From Viscum album (Eukaryota > Streptophyta > Magnoliopsida > Santalales > Viscaceae): 64,000 nucleotides of DNA. Below are positions 12,901-22,920 of the stretch, piece by piece (the first letter of the stretch is position 1; each line of letters opens with the position of its first letter). Location: the NCBI GenBank assembly GCA_963277665.1, contig OY728158.1, positions 596,960,818 to 597,024,817 of the forward strand, given 5' to 3'. The notes under the pieces are model-generated. The model was not told the origin of the DNA, searched no databases, and saw only the letters and a program-made list of their open reading frames with translations. The position numbers were made by a program, and so were the translations under genes.

Positions 12901-13571
12901 TGTATGGTTTATGATTATGTGGCACACATAAGAAAGGATTCATTATAAGATGGGTGGGACCTATATCTCCCTCCAATGCATTGGGTAAAGACTTTATATC
13001 TCATGAGATAGACATGGCTGGAACAGAAGGTTATTTCGGTTTAGTGATACAGGACTGAAACGAGGAGTGAACTCGGTTCAGAAAGGGACTTTGTCCACTA
13101 AGATAGTCTTGACAATGAGTCATGACTAACAAGAAATGATTTTCCATGATTATGTGTGCATGCCACAAAGTTTCAAGTTTTATGTTATGATTATGGGGAT
13201 CTCATTTTCACTTCTATGATTTATTCCATGTTAAGATATTATGATCTCTTTTGCAGGTTTTGATTTTCAAAAAGATATGATATGATTTTTATTTCCTTTA
13301 TTTTCCCTTGCTGAGCATTTGAGCTCACCCTTTTATGTTTTCTTTTCCCCAGGTCAGGAAGATGGATATTAAGTAGAATATGCTAAAAGGGACCCTAGAT
13401 ATGATGAAATAAATGGGAGACACTGTAGAAGATTTATGAACCAGTTGTTTATGTTTCCCAGTTTCTAAAGACACTATACCTATACGGTCCTTTGTGGTTT
13501 TGTCATATGTTGTAATAAGTGTACTTCAATTTTGAAGTATTAACAATGTATGTAAAGTATGGGTCGTTATA
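9965..13571 (+). repeat. Right LTR of inner chromovirus (3607 bp)
   Basis: It is a nearly identical copy of 1613-5220, with the same TGTAAC/GTTATA ends. The TATA box is repeated at about 11,394-11,404 and the 30-bp motif pair near 11,743 and 11,929. Differences from the left LTR are scattered single substitutions plus a few short indels, for example one at an AT run near 11,880 and one near 11,277. Confidence 0.93.
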
Positions 13572-13576
13572 GTGCT
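13572..13576. repeat. Target site duplication, right copy (gtgct)
   Basis: The five bases gtgct match 1608-1612 and mark the right junction of the inner element. Host LTR sequence resumes directly after it. Confidence 0.9.
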
Positions 13577-13707
13577 TGTTTACTTTACAAAGGCAATGCC
13601 TTCCCTTTTTACCGGGATTTACGCCTTGGTGCTAGTCGCCAGCCCCTGGCCTATGGAAGGCGGGCTTGGGGTAGTCACGGCACGGACCCCGAGGGCGGGT
13701 CGTGACA
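13577..13707 (+). repeat. Left LTR of GC-rich element, last 131 bp
   Basis: It continues the LTR interrupted at 1612 and matches 21,734-21,863. It ends in GGGTCGTGACA, so the LTR has canonical TG...CA ends. Of the seven or so differences from the right LTR, most read as C/T or G/A. Confidence 0.9.
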
Positions 13708-13710
13708 AAT

Positions 13711-13722
13711 TGGTATCAAAGG
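13711..13722 (+). other. Primer binding site of GC-rich element
   Basis: TGGTATCAAAGG starts four bases after the LTR end. It is the initiator tRNA-Met type site with one change (AAAGG where AGAGC is usual). Confidence 0.85.
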
Positions 13723-13981
13723 AGTTCGGTTCTACCGCGAACTCTGATCTTTTCTATGTGAAGCAATAATGTTTAGCGTATTGAGTGTGGTTATCTGTTC
13801 AGGGAGTCCAGTGTTGGTGCGGAGGCCGACGTATCCGTACACCAGGACCCTGACTTCTGATTTCCGACATAATGCACAAAAATATTGATTGCATGTGTGT
13901 TTCAAAGTTTTCTTTGTGATTACTTATTTCAGCTCACCAAGTATACTGTTCTGATCGTGGCGCACCTGTTTCCTTTTCAGG
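13723..13981 (+). other. Leader of GC-rich element
   Basis: Untranslated leader. It ends in the pyrimidine tract CTGTTTCCTTTTCAG at 13,966-13,980, one base before the gag ATG, which would look like a 3' splice site if any intron were present. The reading frame 13,572-13,769 is chance. Confidence 0.5.
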
Positions 13982-15460
13982 ATGGCCCCACGACGGCAGC
14001 CAGCTAGGGTTCCGAGAGTCGAGCGTGACGACATCCCACCGAGCGACGAGGCCTCGGTGCAGGGCCCTTTGTCAGCAGTGGCACCGGCAGTAGCACTACC
14101 CGCCGATCCCCCGATGCTTCCAGCGCCAGCCGCTGACGATGCACGTCGCCTCAGCGCACTGCATGAGTTTCAGCACCAGCGACCACCCAGGTTTCGCAGG
14201 GAGACGGACCCCCAGGCAGCCGAGGACTGGCTGGAGGCAGTAGTACGTGTGTTTAGGCTAGTGAGGACACCAACAGACCTCATGGTGATCCTCGCTGCGA
14301 GCCTACTACACGCAGCAGCAGGACGATGGTGGAGCTTGATGCTCCAGGTGCACGATGAGGCATCTCTACTTTGGACGGACTTTGAGAGCCTCTTCCGCTC
14401 GGAGTTCATCCCAGCCACCCTTCGTGCGGTGCGTATCCAGGAGCTTCTTTAGCTGCGGCAGGGCAGCATGACGGTCGCTCAGTACTCGGCGAGATTTACT
14501 GATCTCTCGCGCTACTCGACTGATATGGTACGAGACCCATTCTTCCGGGCCCGGACCTTCGAGCAGGGTTTGAGACACGAGATCAGGGCATCGCTGATCT
14601 CCCTCAGCATACCGACTCAGACAGGAGTACTGGAGCGGACCCTTCTGATCGAGAGCTTCCTTCCTGAGTCTACACCAGCACCGAGACCCACCGCAGGGCG
14701 GCACATGGAAGAGTCATCTGCAGCAGGCATTCGACGGATGACTCAGGGGTCCAGACAGACCAGACCCTCAGGCAGACGACCTCAGGAGACTGGCTCAGCA
14801 GTGCAGGGCACACATCGAGGAGCTGGTCTTTCGAGAGGCAGACAGTGCTACTCGTGCGGCGGGCAGTGCCACATGGCTCGTGACTGCCCGACCCGCCGTG
14901 CCGAGGAGCAGCAGACAGTTGAGGGACCACCAAGGCAGAGGCAGAGGGTCGACCGTGGCGGTCCGCAGGGAGGAGGCGGACGAGGCAGAGGAGCTGGACG
15001 AGCAGCCGGTGGTGGGCGACGCTTTGAGGCTCTGCCACCACCACCACCAGGAGGTCCACCCCGACCACAGGGAGCTGGCGGGCAAAGACAGGCACAACTC
15101 CAGGCAGAAGAGGCCTACGACCACGGCGCACCCGAGATGATTCCAGGTACTATCTGTGTCTATTACACCCTTGCTGCATTTCTTATAGACACAGGAGCGA
15201 GTCAATTTTTCATAGCCGTTGCCCTTGTTCGGAGCTCGGAGATTCCGACAGAGCCATTGGCTTGATCCTTACGGCTAGAGACTCCTACGGGAGCAGACTC
15301 GACGATTACGCACTAGTGCCGGCAGTGTGAGCTTACTCTAGGAGGCGAGAGCTTCGGCTGGGATCTTCTTGTAGCAGCGTTGAGGCCTTACGACGTCATC
15401 TTGGGCATGGATTGGCTATCTACGGTCCATGCTCAGAATGACTGTTTTAGGCGCATGGTG
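13982..15460 (+). pseudogene. gag: gag and protease of GC-rich element
   Basis: The frame starts at ATG 13,982 (MAPRRQP), immediately after the leader. The gag core (FQHQRPPRFRRETDPQAAEDWL, then GRWWSL and FESLFRSEFIP) is followed by a TAG at 14,450. The same frame then continues with QYSARFTDLSRYS to a single CCHC zinc knuckle at 14,846-14,887 and a Gly/Arg/Pro-rich linker. The protease has DTGAS at 15,188-15,202 and its second motif, VILGMDWLS, near 15,397-15,423. Further stops in frame are TGA 15,263, TAG 15,314 and TGA 15,461. There is no frameshift. The linker resembles the disordered tails of other gypsy gag proteins. Confidence 0.85.
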
Positions 15461-15463
15461 TGA

Positions 15464-16663
15464 TGTGTACGCACCGACGGGAGCAGGTTCACCTTCACCG
15501 ACGAGAAGGGAGCCTTTGCAGCACAGGATGGACTTCCGCGGAGGAGAGGACAGCCCATTACTCATCAGTTATCTAGCCTCATCCTTGGAGCAGTTGACGT
15601 GCAGAGTCCTAGTTTTCCTACAGTGGTGGATCAGTTTGCGGACATTTTTCCCGATGACGTTCCAGGGCTACCTCCTCGCAGAGAGGTAGACTTTTATATT
15701 GAATTGTACCCCGTGACAGCCCCGATATCCACTCCAGCATATCGGATGGACCCCGCCAAGCTTCGAGATCTACGGGTACAGTTGGAGGACTTGCAGGGCA
15801 AAAAGTTCATCCGACCCAGTGTTTCACCCTGGGATTCCCCGATTTTGTTTGCCAAGAAGGCGGACGGGAGCCTGTGGATTTGTGTTGACTATCGTCTCCT
15901 GAACCAGGTGATAGTGAGGAATAAGTATCCGCTACCGAGGATTGATGACCTCTTTGATCAACTCGAGGGATCACGGTGGTTCTCGAAGATAGACCTCAGG
16001 TCAGGCTATCATCAGCTCAGAGTCAGAGACGAGGATGTGCAGAAGACGGCCTTCAGATGTCGGTATGGCCACTATGAGTTCTTGGTTATACCTTTCGGTG
16101 TAACCAATGCTCCAGCAGTTTTCATGGCTCTCATGAATAGGATATTTCAGCCATACCTCGATCGGTTTGTCATGGTCTTCATCGACGACATTCTGATTTA
16201 CTCTACGACTGAGGAGGAGCACGCCTATCACTTGCGAGTTATACTAGACACACTCCGAGAGCACCAGCTTTATGGTAAGCTCTCGAAGTGCCAGATTTGG
16301 ATACGTGAGGTCCACTTCTTAGGACACGTTATCTCTGAGGCGGGAGTTGCAGTGGATCCCGCAAAGATCGAGGCTGTGTTAGCATGGGAGCCACCCAAGA
16401 GCGTGACTGAGGTTCGGAGTTTCCTGGGTCTAGCTGGATACTATCGGAGATTCGTGCCAGACTTCTCTAGAGTTGCAGCACCACTAACAGCTTTGACGAA
16501 GAAGTGGAAACGCTTCGTGTGGTCAGACAGATGTCAGCAGAGCTTCCAGGAGCTGAGACAGAGATTGAATAGCGCACCTATCTTGAGGTTTCACGAGGAG
16601 GGAGTAGGGTACATAGTCTACTGCGATGCATCAGGGACCGGACTCGGATGTGTTCTGATGTAG
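15464..16663 (+). pseudogene. pol: Reverse transcriptase and start of RNase H of GC-rich element
   Basis: Same frame as gag. The reverse transcriptase begins near 15,620 with the [14 protein letters not shown] segment. It holds VDYRLLN and [14 protein letters not shown], the conserved RSGYHQLR, and an intact catalytic VFIDD at 16,175-16,189. The RNase H start ([14 protein letters not shown]) follows, and a TAG closes the frame at 16,661-16,663. The catalytic residues are intact, so loss of function here is due to nonsense codons only. Confidence 0.9.
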
Positions 16664-17356
16664 GAGCGGGCAGTGATCGCCTATGGATCACATCAGTTGA
16701 GGCCGCATGAGCAGAACTACGCTACCCATGACCTGGAGTTAGCAGCAGTGGTCTTCGCTCTGAAAACATGGCGACACTATCTGATGGGCGAGCGCTTTAT
16801 AGTCTTTTATGATCATCAGAGTCTCAGGTATATCATCTCGCAGAAGGACCTGAACCTGAGACTGCGGCGATGGCTCGAGTTCCTCCAGGACTATGACTTT
16901 GAGATAGTCTATACTCCTGGGAAGGGGAACGTAGTAGCCGATGCCCTCAGCAGGAGGACGAGCATTCAGTTACTTGAGGAGGCGACGGAGCAGCTAGCCT
17001 CTTTACAGATATCCTTCGTGGATAGATATGGAGCATCCTTCCTCCAGTCTCTCACAGTCACCCCTCCACTACTGCAGCGGGTCAGAGAGGCACAACGTGA
17101 GGACGCTGACTGTGAGACACGACGTGCACAGATATCCTCGGGACATGCACCTGATGGTTTCTCCCTTGGAGCAGAGCACGACATCCTTTTCAGAGGACGT
17201 ACCATGGTACCAGTCGCTCTGCGAGAGGAAGTGTTGGGAGAGTTTCACACTTCTCCTTTGGCGGTACATCCTGGAGTGGAAAAGATGTACCAGGACCTCA
17301 GACGACAGCACTGGTGGCCGGGCATGAAGAAGGCAGTAGCAGAGTTCGTTTCTTGA
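16664..17356 (+). pseudogene. pol: RNase H and integrase zinc domain of GC-rich element
   Basis: Same frame, continuing after TAG 16,661. RNase H motifs are HDLELAAVVFAL and the DHQSLRYI segment; a Tyr precedes the Asp (VFYDHQS) where Thr is usual (YTDH). The linker ends in KGNVVADALSRR. The integrase H2C2 domain follows (HPGVEKMYQDLRRQHWWPGM), but TGA at 17,354-17,356 falls just before its two cysteines (CLTCQQ at 17,357 on). Shadow frames on both strands in this region are not genes. Confidence 0.87.
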
Positions 17357-17902
17357 TGCCTCACCTGCCAGCAGGTAAAGGCAGAGCATCAGGTACCAGC
17401 GGGCTTGGTACAACCCTTGGAGGTTCCGGAGTGGAAGTGGGACGACATATCTATAGACTTTGTGACTAGACTTCCATGCACTTCCAGAGGTCACGACACC
17501 ATATGGGTGATTATTGACCGACTCACCAAGTTGGCACACTTCTTACCCATCAGAGAGCAGGGCTCAGTGGAGAGCTTGGGATGTCTCTACTTTCAGGAGA
17601 TTGTGCGGCTCCACGGTGTGCCATCATCTATCGTCTCCGATCGAGATGCTCGCTTTACTTCCCGGCTTTGGAAGGGGTTACAGGAGGTGTTCGGGACACA
17701 GCTACCTCTGAGCACAACCTTTCACCCTCAGACGGATGGTCAGACGGAGAGGACCATTCCGACTCTCGAGGACATGCTCCGCGCATGTGTCCTCGACTTT
17801 GGTCGTAGCTGGGAGGACCACCTACCCTTGGTGGAGTTTGCGTACAACAACAGCTACCACTCCACCATCGGGATGGCACCGTACGAGGCGTTGTACGACT
17901 GA
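17357..17902 (+). pseudogene. pol: Integrase core of GC-rich element
   Basis: Same frame. It holds the D,D-35-E catalytic core: IDFVTRLP, then SDRDAR with Asp at 17,639-17,641, then Glu at 17,747-17,749 in GQTERT, with exactly 35 residues between the last two. The [15 protein letters not shown] segment is cut by TGA at 17,900-17,902. Confidence 0.9.
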
Positions 17903-18493
17903 CCTTGTAGATCTCCTTTGTGCTGGACAGACCCTGGGGAGTCAGCACTAGTGGGACCGGAGATGGTCCAGGCCACGACAGAGAAGGTCCAGGTCATCCA
18001 GGAGCGGATGAGGACAGCTCAGAGCCGGCAGAAGTCATATGCTGACAGGAGGCGGAGGCCACTGGAGTTCGAGGATGGCGACCACGTCTTCTTGCGGGTC
18101 TCACCTCGATGTGGTATTCAGAGATTTGGCCGAGGCGACAAGTTATCTCCGTGCTTCATCGGACCCTTACAGGTCCTCAGCAGGGTTTGTGAGGTGGCTT
18201 ATCGCCTGGCTCTGCCACCTCAGTTGCACCGGGTGCACGACGTCTTCCACGTATCTCAGCTGAGGAGATACGTGCACGACCTCACACACATCATTGACCA
18301 TGGGGAGCTTGACGTTGACGATGGGGCGACTTTTACGGAGGTCCCGATGGAGATAGAGGATCGACAGGAGCGGGTCCTGCGTGGGTGATCGATTCCTCTT
18401 GTGCGCATCAGATGGCAGCACGGGAATCTCCAGGAGCGCACATGGGAGCGGGAGGCTCAGATGCGTGCTCAGTACCCTCATTTGTTTCCCTAG
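17903..18493 (+). pseudogene. pol: Integrase C-terminus and chromodomain of GC-rich element
   Basis: Same frame to the natural end, TAG at 18,491-18,493, after QYPHLFP. The GPY/F module is FIGPLQVLSR near 18,155. The chromodomain-like tail starts at about 18,344 (PMEIEDRQERVLRG), is broken by TGA at 18,386-18,388, and resumes with LVRIRWQHG and ERTWERE. The ending is closely parallel to that of the inner element, so the two are of the same clade in spite of their very different base composition. Confidence 0.85.
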
Positions 18494-18526
18494 TTTTGAT
18501 ATATCTTTACGGGGACGTAAAGCCCT

Positions 18527-18539
18527 GAGGTGGGAGTAA
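18527..18539 (+). other. Polypurine tract of GC-rich element
   Basis: GAGGTGGGAGTAA directly precedes the right LTR start (TGTAAAGACCCG). Confidence 0.85.
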
Positions 18540-21500
18540 TGTAAAGACCCGTAAAATTCAAGGGAAATTTTTTCTTAATTTTCTTTGGAATTTTACAAGA
18601 GCGCGGTTTCTGACGGCACCTGATTCCGAGGCCCGGTGTGCCCGGAATCAATTTCCGAAGTTTAGCTCGGGTACGTTCAGTGAACGAACGAGCGGGAATT
18701 CCTAACTTTTGATCTGGTGCTCGGAATTGAAATCCGAGGACACTGATGAACTCGTAGCGCCGATATTCTCTTAAGGAGAACTTTTCCGAAGTTGCGTTTA
18801 TTGCAGGAAGAAAGTTTATTTTTTGGGAGAATTATAAAAAGATGAATAAAAATGTGTAACACTTTTTATTTTACTTTTGTTGGTTAAATTCTCTCAAAGG
18901 AAGTTAGTGGTGGGACCCACACCCACTTAACCTCCCTTGAGATAATTAAGTGTGGTGGGACCCACATGAACCTAATCCTTCCATCTTCTCTCAAACTCCC
19001 TTTAGCCCCTCTTTAAATGACATGACAAATTGTTATTTAATTTTGGAGTTATCTTATTTGAATTTAAAACCTTTGAAATTCAATTTGTTAAGTTTGTGAA
19101 TAAAATAAGTCTCTATCTTATTTTATTTGGTTAGAGTTGTTTAGCCATCTTGAGAGCTATTGCGTTCTTCTCCTTCTTCTTCAACTTTGACGAATAACGC
19201 TCAAGCTTTGACGAAGAACGCTCAAGCTCCGATGAAGAACGTCGCTCCTCTCTTCTTCGTCTTCCGTGTCAACGAGAGGGAACGCCGCTTCCTCCTCGGA
19301 CTCCCTTCGTCGGCATACAAAGATTCGCCAACGACGTACCTCTTCGGACGTACCTCTTCGTCATCGGATTTGACGAACGATTACCGTGACGCCCGACCTC
19401 CGCGACGTTGTCTTCCACGGGACGTTGACAAATCTTCGAACCTATACCAAAGGTAGGGGTTGTTATTATTTGTTTATTTATTTATCCTTGTTCGTGGTTC
19501 AAGCATGACTAATGTGAGGATTTTCATTATGTGTTATCATTTAACGTGAGGGGGCCGGACCGCATGAACACGGCCGAACCCCCTCCTTTGTTCTTGATAA
19601 TTTATCCTGCGGTTGATACAAGATGGCGTGGTGCCGTCGCACCACACAGATATTCGCACGATTAAATTGTGTGGCGTCGTCGCGCCGCGCCGTGGAAGGA
19701 TCATCAAGAACGCGACGCCGTCGCGCCGCGTCGAAGGGAATCGAAGGCGCAGCAGAGGGGCACGGTGTCATCGCACCACACCGGACGAAGAACACCGCGG
19801 CCGGTTCCGGGCCGCTGCGGGACGAGAAGACCGGCGGCCGGGCCGCCGGCGTCGGAAGCCGGAAAGGGGACCGGTTTTCCGGTCCCGTTGAAGAAAAACC
19901 GGCCGGTAGATGGCCGGCCGGAAGGTCAAAGGCCGGGGGAATTTAATTCCCCTGGCCAGCTCTAAACCCCCCCCCCATTTATGAGGGGGGCGGTTTCTTT
20001 GAGGGGGGCAGCCGACCCCCCTGTTTTCTTCAAAACAGGCCCCCCACGAGGGGGGGGGGGGGTTTCCAAATGGCGCGGCTAAAAGCCGCGCCGCCATTCC
20101 AATCAAGCGGGGGCCCTTCCCCCCGCGCGCTGCACCCATGCGGCGCCAGGCCGCCGCGCCGCCGGCCGGCCGGGCCGGTCGGCCCGGACCCGGACCCCCC
20201 GTTTTCGTGACGAATTCGGTCTTTTGGCCATAACTTGAGCCACAGACCACCAATTGACGAACCATCTGCGGCAAAGTGATCCTTGGATCGAGATGGTCGT
20301 TTCGGTATATCGCACTCAAAGTTTCGGAATACTTTGAGTTCAGCCGGGTTGGTTCGTACACGAAACCAACCGAGCCTTCGGAGCGGAAACGCTCATATCT
20401 TGAGCTACGGACGTCCGATTGACGTGTCGTCAGCTTTGTTGTGTTCCTATAAGTGAGACAGATATTTTGGCATACTCCGCCCGAGGTTTGGATGCAGGTG
20501 GAGTACAGTCGGGTTGGTTTTGCCTTAAAAACCAACAAGGCCCCGGGGACGAAAATGCCAATAACTCTCAGACCGGGCGTCCGATTGACGCGCCGTCTGT
20601 TGCGTTGAGTTCCTGTTGACGATACGGATCTTTTGGATACATCAACTCTGGACTTTGTGACAGTTGATGTATCAGCCTCTCGGATCGTGGAGCGGACCCT
20701 CCGAACGAGCTTGCTGTGTGCGGAAACCCTAGTGCTGGCAGCGACTGTGACTACTACTACTGCTACTGCTACTGCTACTGCTGCTGTGACTGCGAAGACG
20801 ACAGTACAGAGATCCTGTGTGGATTCGACGACAACGACTACAGCACTCAGCGATCCTACATGGATCAGTGCTACAGGTCCTGTGTGGGCCCGATCCTGTG
20901 TGGGTCCGATCCTGTGTGGGTCCTTGCGCTCAGCGGTCCTGTGTGAACCAGCGCCTACAGGTCCTATGTGGGCTCGATCCTGTGTGGGTCTTTTGCGGGG
21001 GTTAGTTACCTATCGATCGTTCGTGGGTCCGACGACTTAGATGGATCAGAGATCATCTTTATCATCCTTTGATGAAGTATACCTGTGTGAGCTGAATCAT
21101 GTTGCTTTCCTGTGTGGATTGTGTTGTGCTATCCTGTGTGTATTACGTTTTGCTTTCCTATGTGGAATACATTTACTTCCCTGTGTGGACTGAGTTGTAC
21201 TTGGGCTCGGAGGTTGGAGCGTATTTGAATTTGATGACTTAGGTATATGTATGGGCATATACCTAAGCAGTGTCGGTTGTTACTTCGTGATTGTACCTTT
21301 CTTCGTGGTTTATCCTTTGTGGATTTGAGAGACCTTCAGGGGTCTCGGGGTCCCTACTGAGTAGATTATACTCACCCCTGCATGGGCTTTGCCCGCACTA
21401 CGTTGTGTTGGTTGCAGACGACGGACATCGTTGATCTTAGCTGAGGCTTGCAGAGCAGGACGATACCTGGAGGTGGACCACTGGACGGGACGTGCTCGGA

Positions 21501-21863
21501 GCGGACGGCGAGACCCATGGAGCAGTGGAGCAATCTGTACCCACCCTTCAGGTGGGATTTCCAGTGGACATCCCGGTGTAGCGGCTTTTACTTTTCAGTT
21601 GCTGTTTTCCCTTTTGAGTTGTACTTTACTTTCAGTTTGGGTTTGTATACTGGCCCATTTACTTTTCCGCACTTTCAGTTGTACTCTGCTTTTGCTTAGT
21701 TTTTACTTTCCGCTTGCTTACTCTGTGGTGTTTGTTTACTTTACAAAGGCAATTCCTTCCCTTTTTACCAGGATTTACGCCTTGGTGCTAGTCGTCAGCC
21801 CCTGGCCTATGGAAGGTGGGCTTGGGGTAGTCACGGAACGGACCCCGAGGACGGTTCGTGACA
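18540..21863 (+). repeat. Right LTR of GC-rich element (3324 bp)
   Basis: It starts TGTAAAGACCCG and ends GGTTCGTGACA. The first ~950 bp are AT-rich, and the middle (about 19,540-20,210) is extremely GC-rich, with long G and C runs and hairpins. From about 20,160 on it matches bases 1-1612 and 13,577-13,707. The CTACTG-type run lies near 20,751-20,783 and CCTGTGTGGG motifs recur near 20,878-21,180. A possible TATA (ATTATAAAAA) is at 18,831-18,840. Frames at 19,160-19,456, 19,613-19,965 and 19,768-20,538 are artefacts of GC-rich DNA. Confidence 0.9.
19960..20160. repeat. GC-rich hairpin and G-run cluster in LTR
   Basis: Runs of 6 to 13 C or G alternate here. Two clean stem-loops are visible. 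One is cctgtttt/aaaacagg at 20,020-20,039 with a 4-base loop. The other is ggcgcggct/agccgcgcc at 20,072-20,092 with a 3-base loop. The poly-C near 19,967 and poly-G near 20,050 could also pair. The matching part of the left LTR lies outside the window, so I cannot tell whether this block belongs to the family or only to this copy. Confidence 0.75.
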
Positions 21864-22310
21864 TCTACAATGCTCAATGAAATGAAATCTTGGTTCTTTT
21901 TATGCGAAGAAATAAACAAACCACAATGATAGAAAGCACCTCTCGATGTTGATTTCTTGTCTTCCACTGAACTAGCCCAATCTGCATCTGTATATCCCAA
22001 TAATTCTGACTGAGATTTGTCACTATATATCAATCCAAAATCCATTGTGCCCTTGATATACCAAACTATTATTTTCACTGCAAGCATGTGAATTTCTTGG
22101 GGATTAATCTCATATCTCACTGCTTGGAATGTGGTGAACGAAATTTTAGGCCATGTCGTAGTCAAGTATAGAAAACTTGCAATGATTTTCCTGTATTTTG
22201 TGATATTAACTACCTTTACAGTATCATATTTTAATAATTTCATCCGGGTTGCAAATGGAGATTTCATCTCCATAGAATTTTCTATTCCAAATATTCTCAA
22301 AACCATCATG
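21864..22310 (-). pseudogene. pol: Copia RNase H, cut by insertion
   Basis: The minus-strand translation reads through the post-RT connection (MVNITKYRKIIASFLYL, residue order of copia RT/RH linkers). It then reaches the diagnostic copia RNase H motif GYTDADWASSVEDKKSTS near 21,945-22,005. It ends SLSIVD at the exact junction with the chromovirus LTR, where copia elements normally continue AEY. The open frame runs on into the LTR to 21,788, but those last residues are LTR sequence. Confidence 0.85.
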
Positions 22311-22920
22311 GAATTTTTTTATGGAGAAATTAATGTGTCATTCATTACATGTGTCACCTGTAATCCAAGGACAAATATCACCTCAGCAATCATAGACATT
22401 TCAAACTTATATTTCTTGAATTCAAAAAAAAATGTGTGCATTGTGCTTTATCTGATCCCCCGAAGATTATTTCATCAACATAAACTAGAACCATTATCAT
22501 TTGATTGTTGTTTTTGTTGAAATATGGATTGTTGTCAACTCCATCAAGTTAGAAACCATGCTTATTCAAATACTGGTCAAACCTTAAGTACCATGCTCTC
22601 AGTGCTTGTTTTAGCCCATATAACTCCTTCTTCAGCAGACATACCATTTTCTCATCCTCATGAATGAGAAAAAAATTTGGCTGCTCAATATACGCTTTTT
22701 CCTCTAGAATCCCATTCAAGAATGCAGATTCGAAATCCATCTGGAACACTTTGAACATCTGTTGCACTGCAACGGCTAGGAATAATCTAATTGTCTCCAG
22801 TCTTGCAATCGGTGCAAATGTCTCATCAATATATATTCCCTCTATTTGGGAGTATCCTTTACACACCAACCATGCTTTGTTCTGAACCATTGTTCCATAT
22901 TCATTCATCTTGTTGTGATA
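22311..22920 (-). pseudogene. pol: Copia reverse transcriptase
   Basis: Minus-strand frame 22,549-22,908 shows the conserved copia RT start: ARLETIRLFLAVAVQQ, then FQMDFESAFLNGILEE (normally DVKSAFLNG) and LKKELYGLKQALRAWY. After a frame break the catalytic segment appears at 22,471-22,482 as YVDE, where Asp-Asp is required, so one catalytic aspartate is replaced by glutamate. This copy could not have made an active enzyme even without its stop codons. Confidence 0.87.

Larger units (their letters stand above)
1613..13571 (+). mobile_element. Inner AT-rich Ty3/gypsy chromovirus (Tekay/Del type), complete
   Basis: This is an 11.96 kb LTR retrotransposon with both LTRs (1613-5220 and 9965-13,571), a tRNA-Met-type primer site, gag-pol, a polypurine tract and a 5-bp target duplication. 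Domain order is gag, protease, reverse transcriptase, RNase H, integrase and a C-terminal chromodomain, as in Ty3/gypsy chromoviruses. The chromodomain and long LTRs point to the Tekay/Del clade, which is an assignment by inspection. About 60 differences between the LTRs by eye (about 1.7%) indicate a young insertion. Two in-frame stops (5918, 9521) mean this copy cannot make a full polyprotein. It sits inside the left LTR of another chromovirus. Confidence 0.93.
13577..21863 (+). mobile_element. GC-rich Ty3/gypsy chromovirus (Tekay type), visible part right of the nested insertion
   Basis: This older element hosts the inner one. Its visible pieces are 1-1612 and 13,577-13,707 (left LTR), 13,708-18,539 (internal, 4.83 kb) and 18,540-21,863 (right LTR, 3324 bp). 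It is markedly GC-richer than the inner element. It has a tRNA-Met-like primer site, one gag-pol frame with a C-terminal chromodomain, and a polypurine tract. It lies inside the RNase H region of a minus-strand Ty1/copia element. The first ~1.6 kb of its left LTR and the left target duplication are outside the window. Confidence 0.92.

Noticed and set aside
14795..15205. Open frames on both strands opposite the gag linker (14,670-15,205)
   Set aside because: Shadows of the Gly/Arg/Pro-rich gag linker; the sense frame is the only one with retroviral motifs.
19160..20538. Several overlapping arginine-rich frames in the GC-rich middle of the LTR
   Set aside because: They overlap each other on both strands, consist of Arg/Pro/Gly runs and follow from base composition alone.
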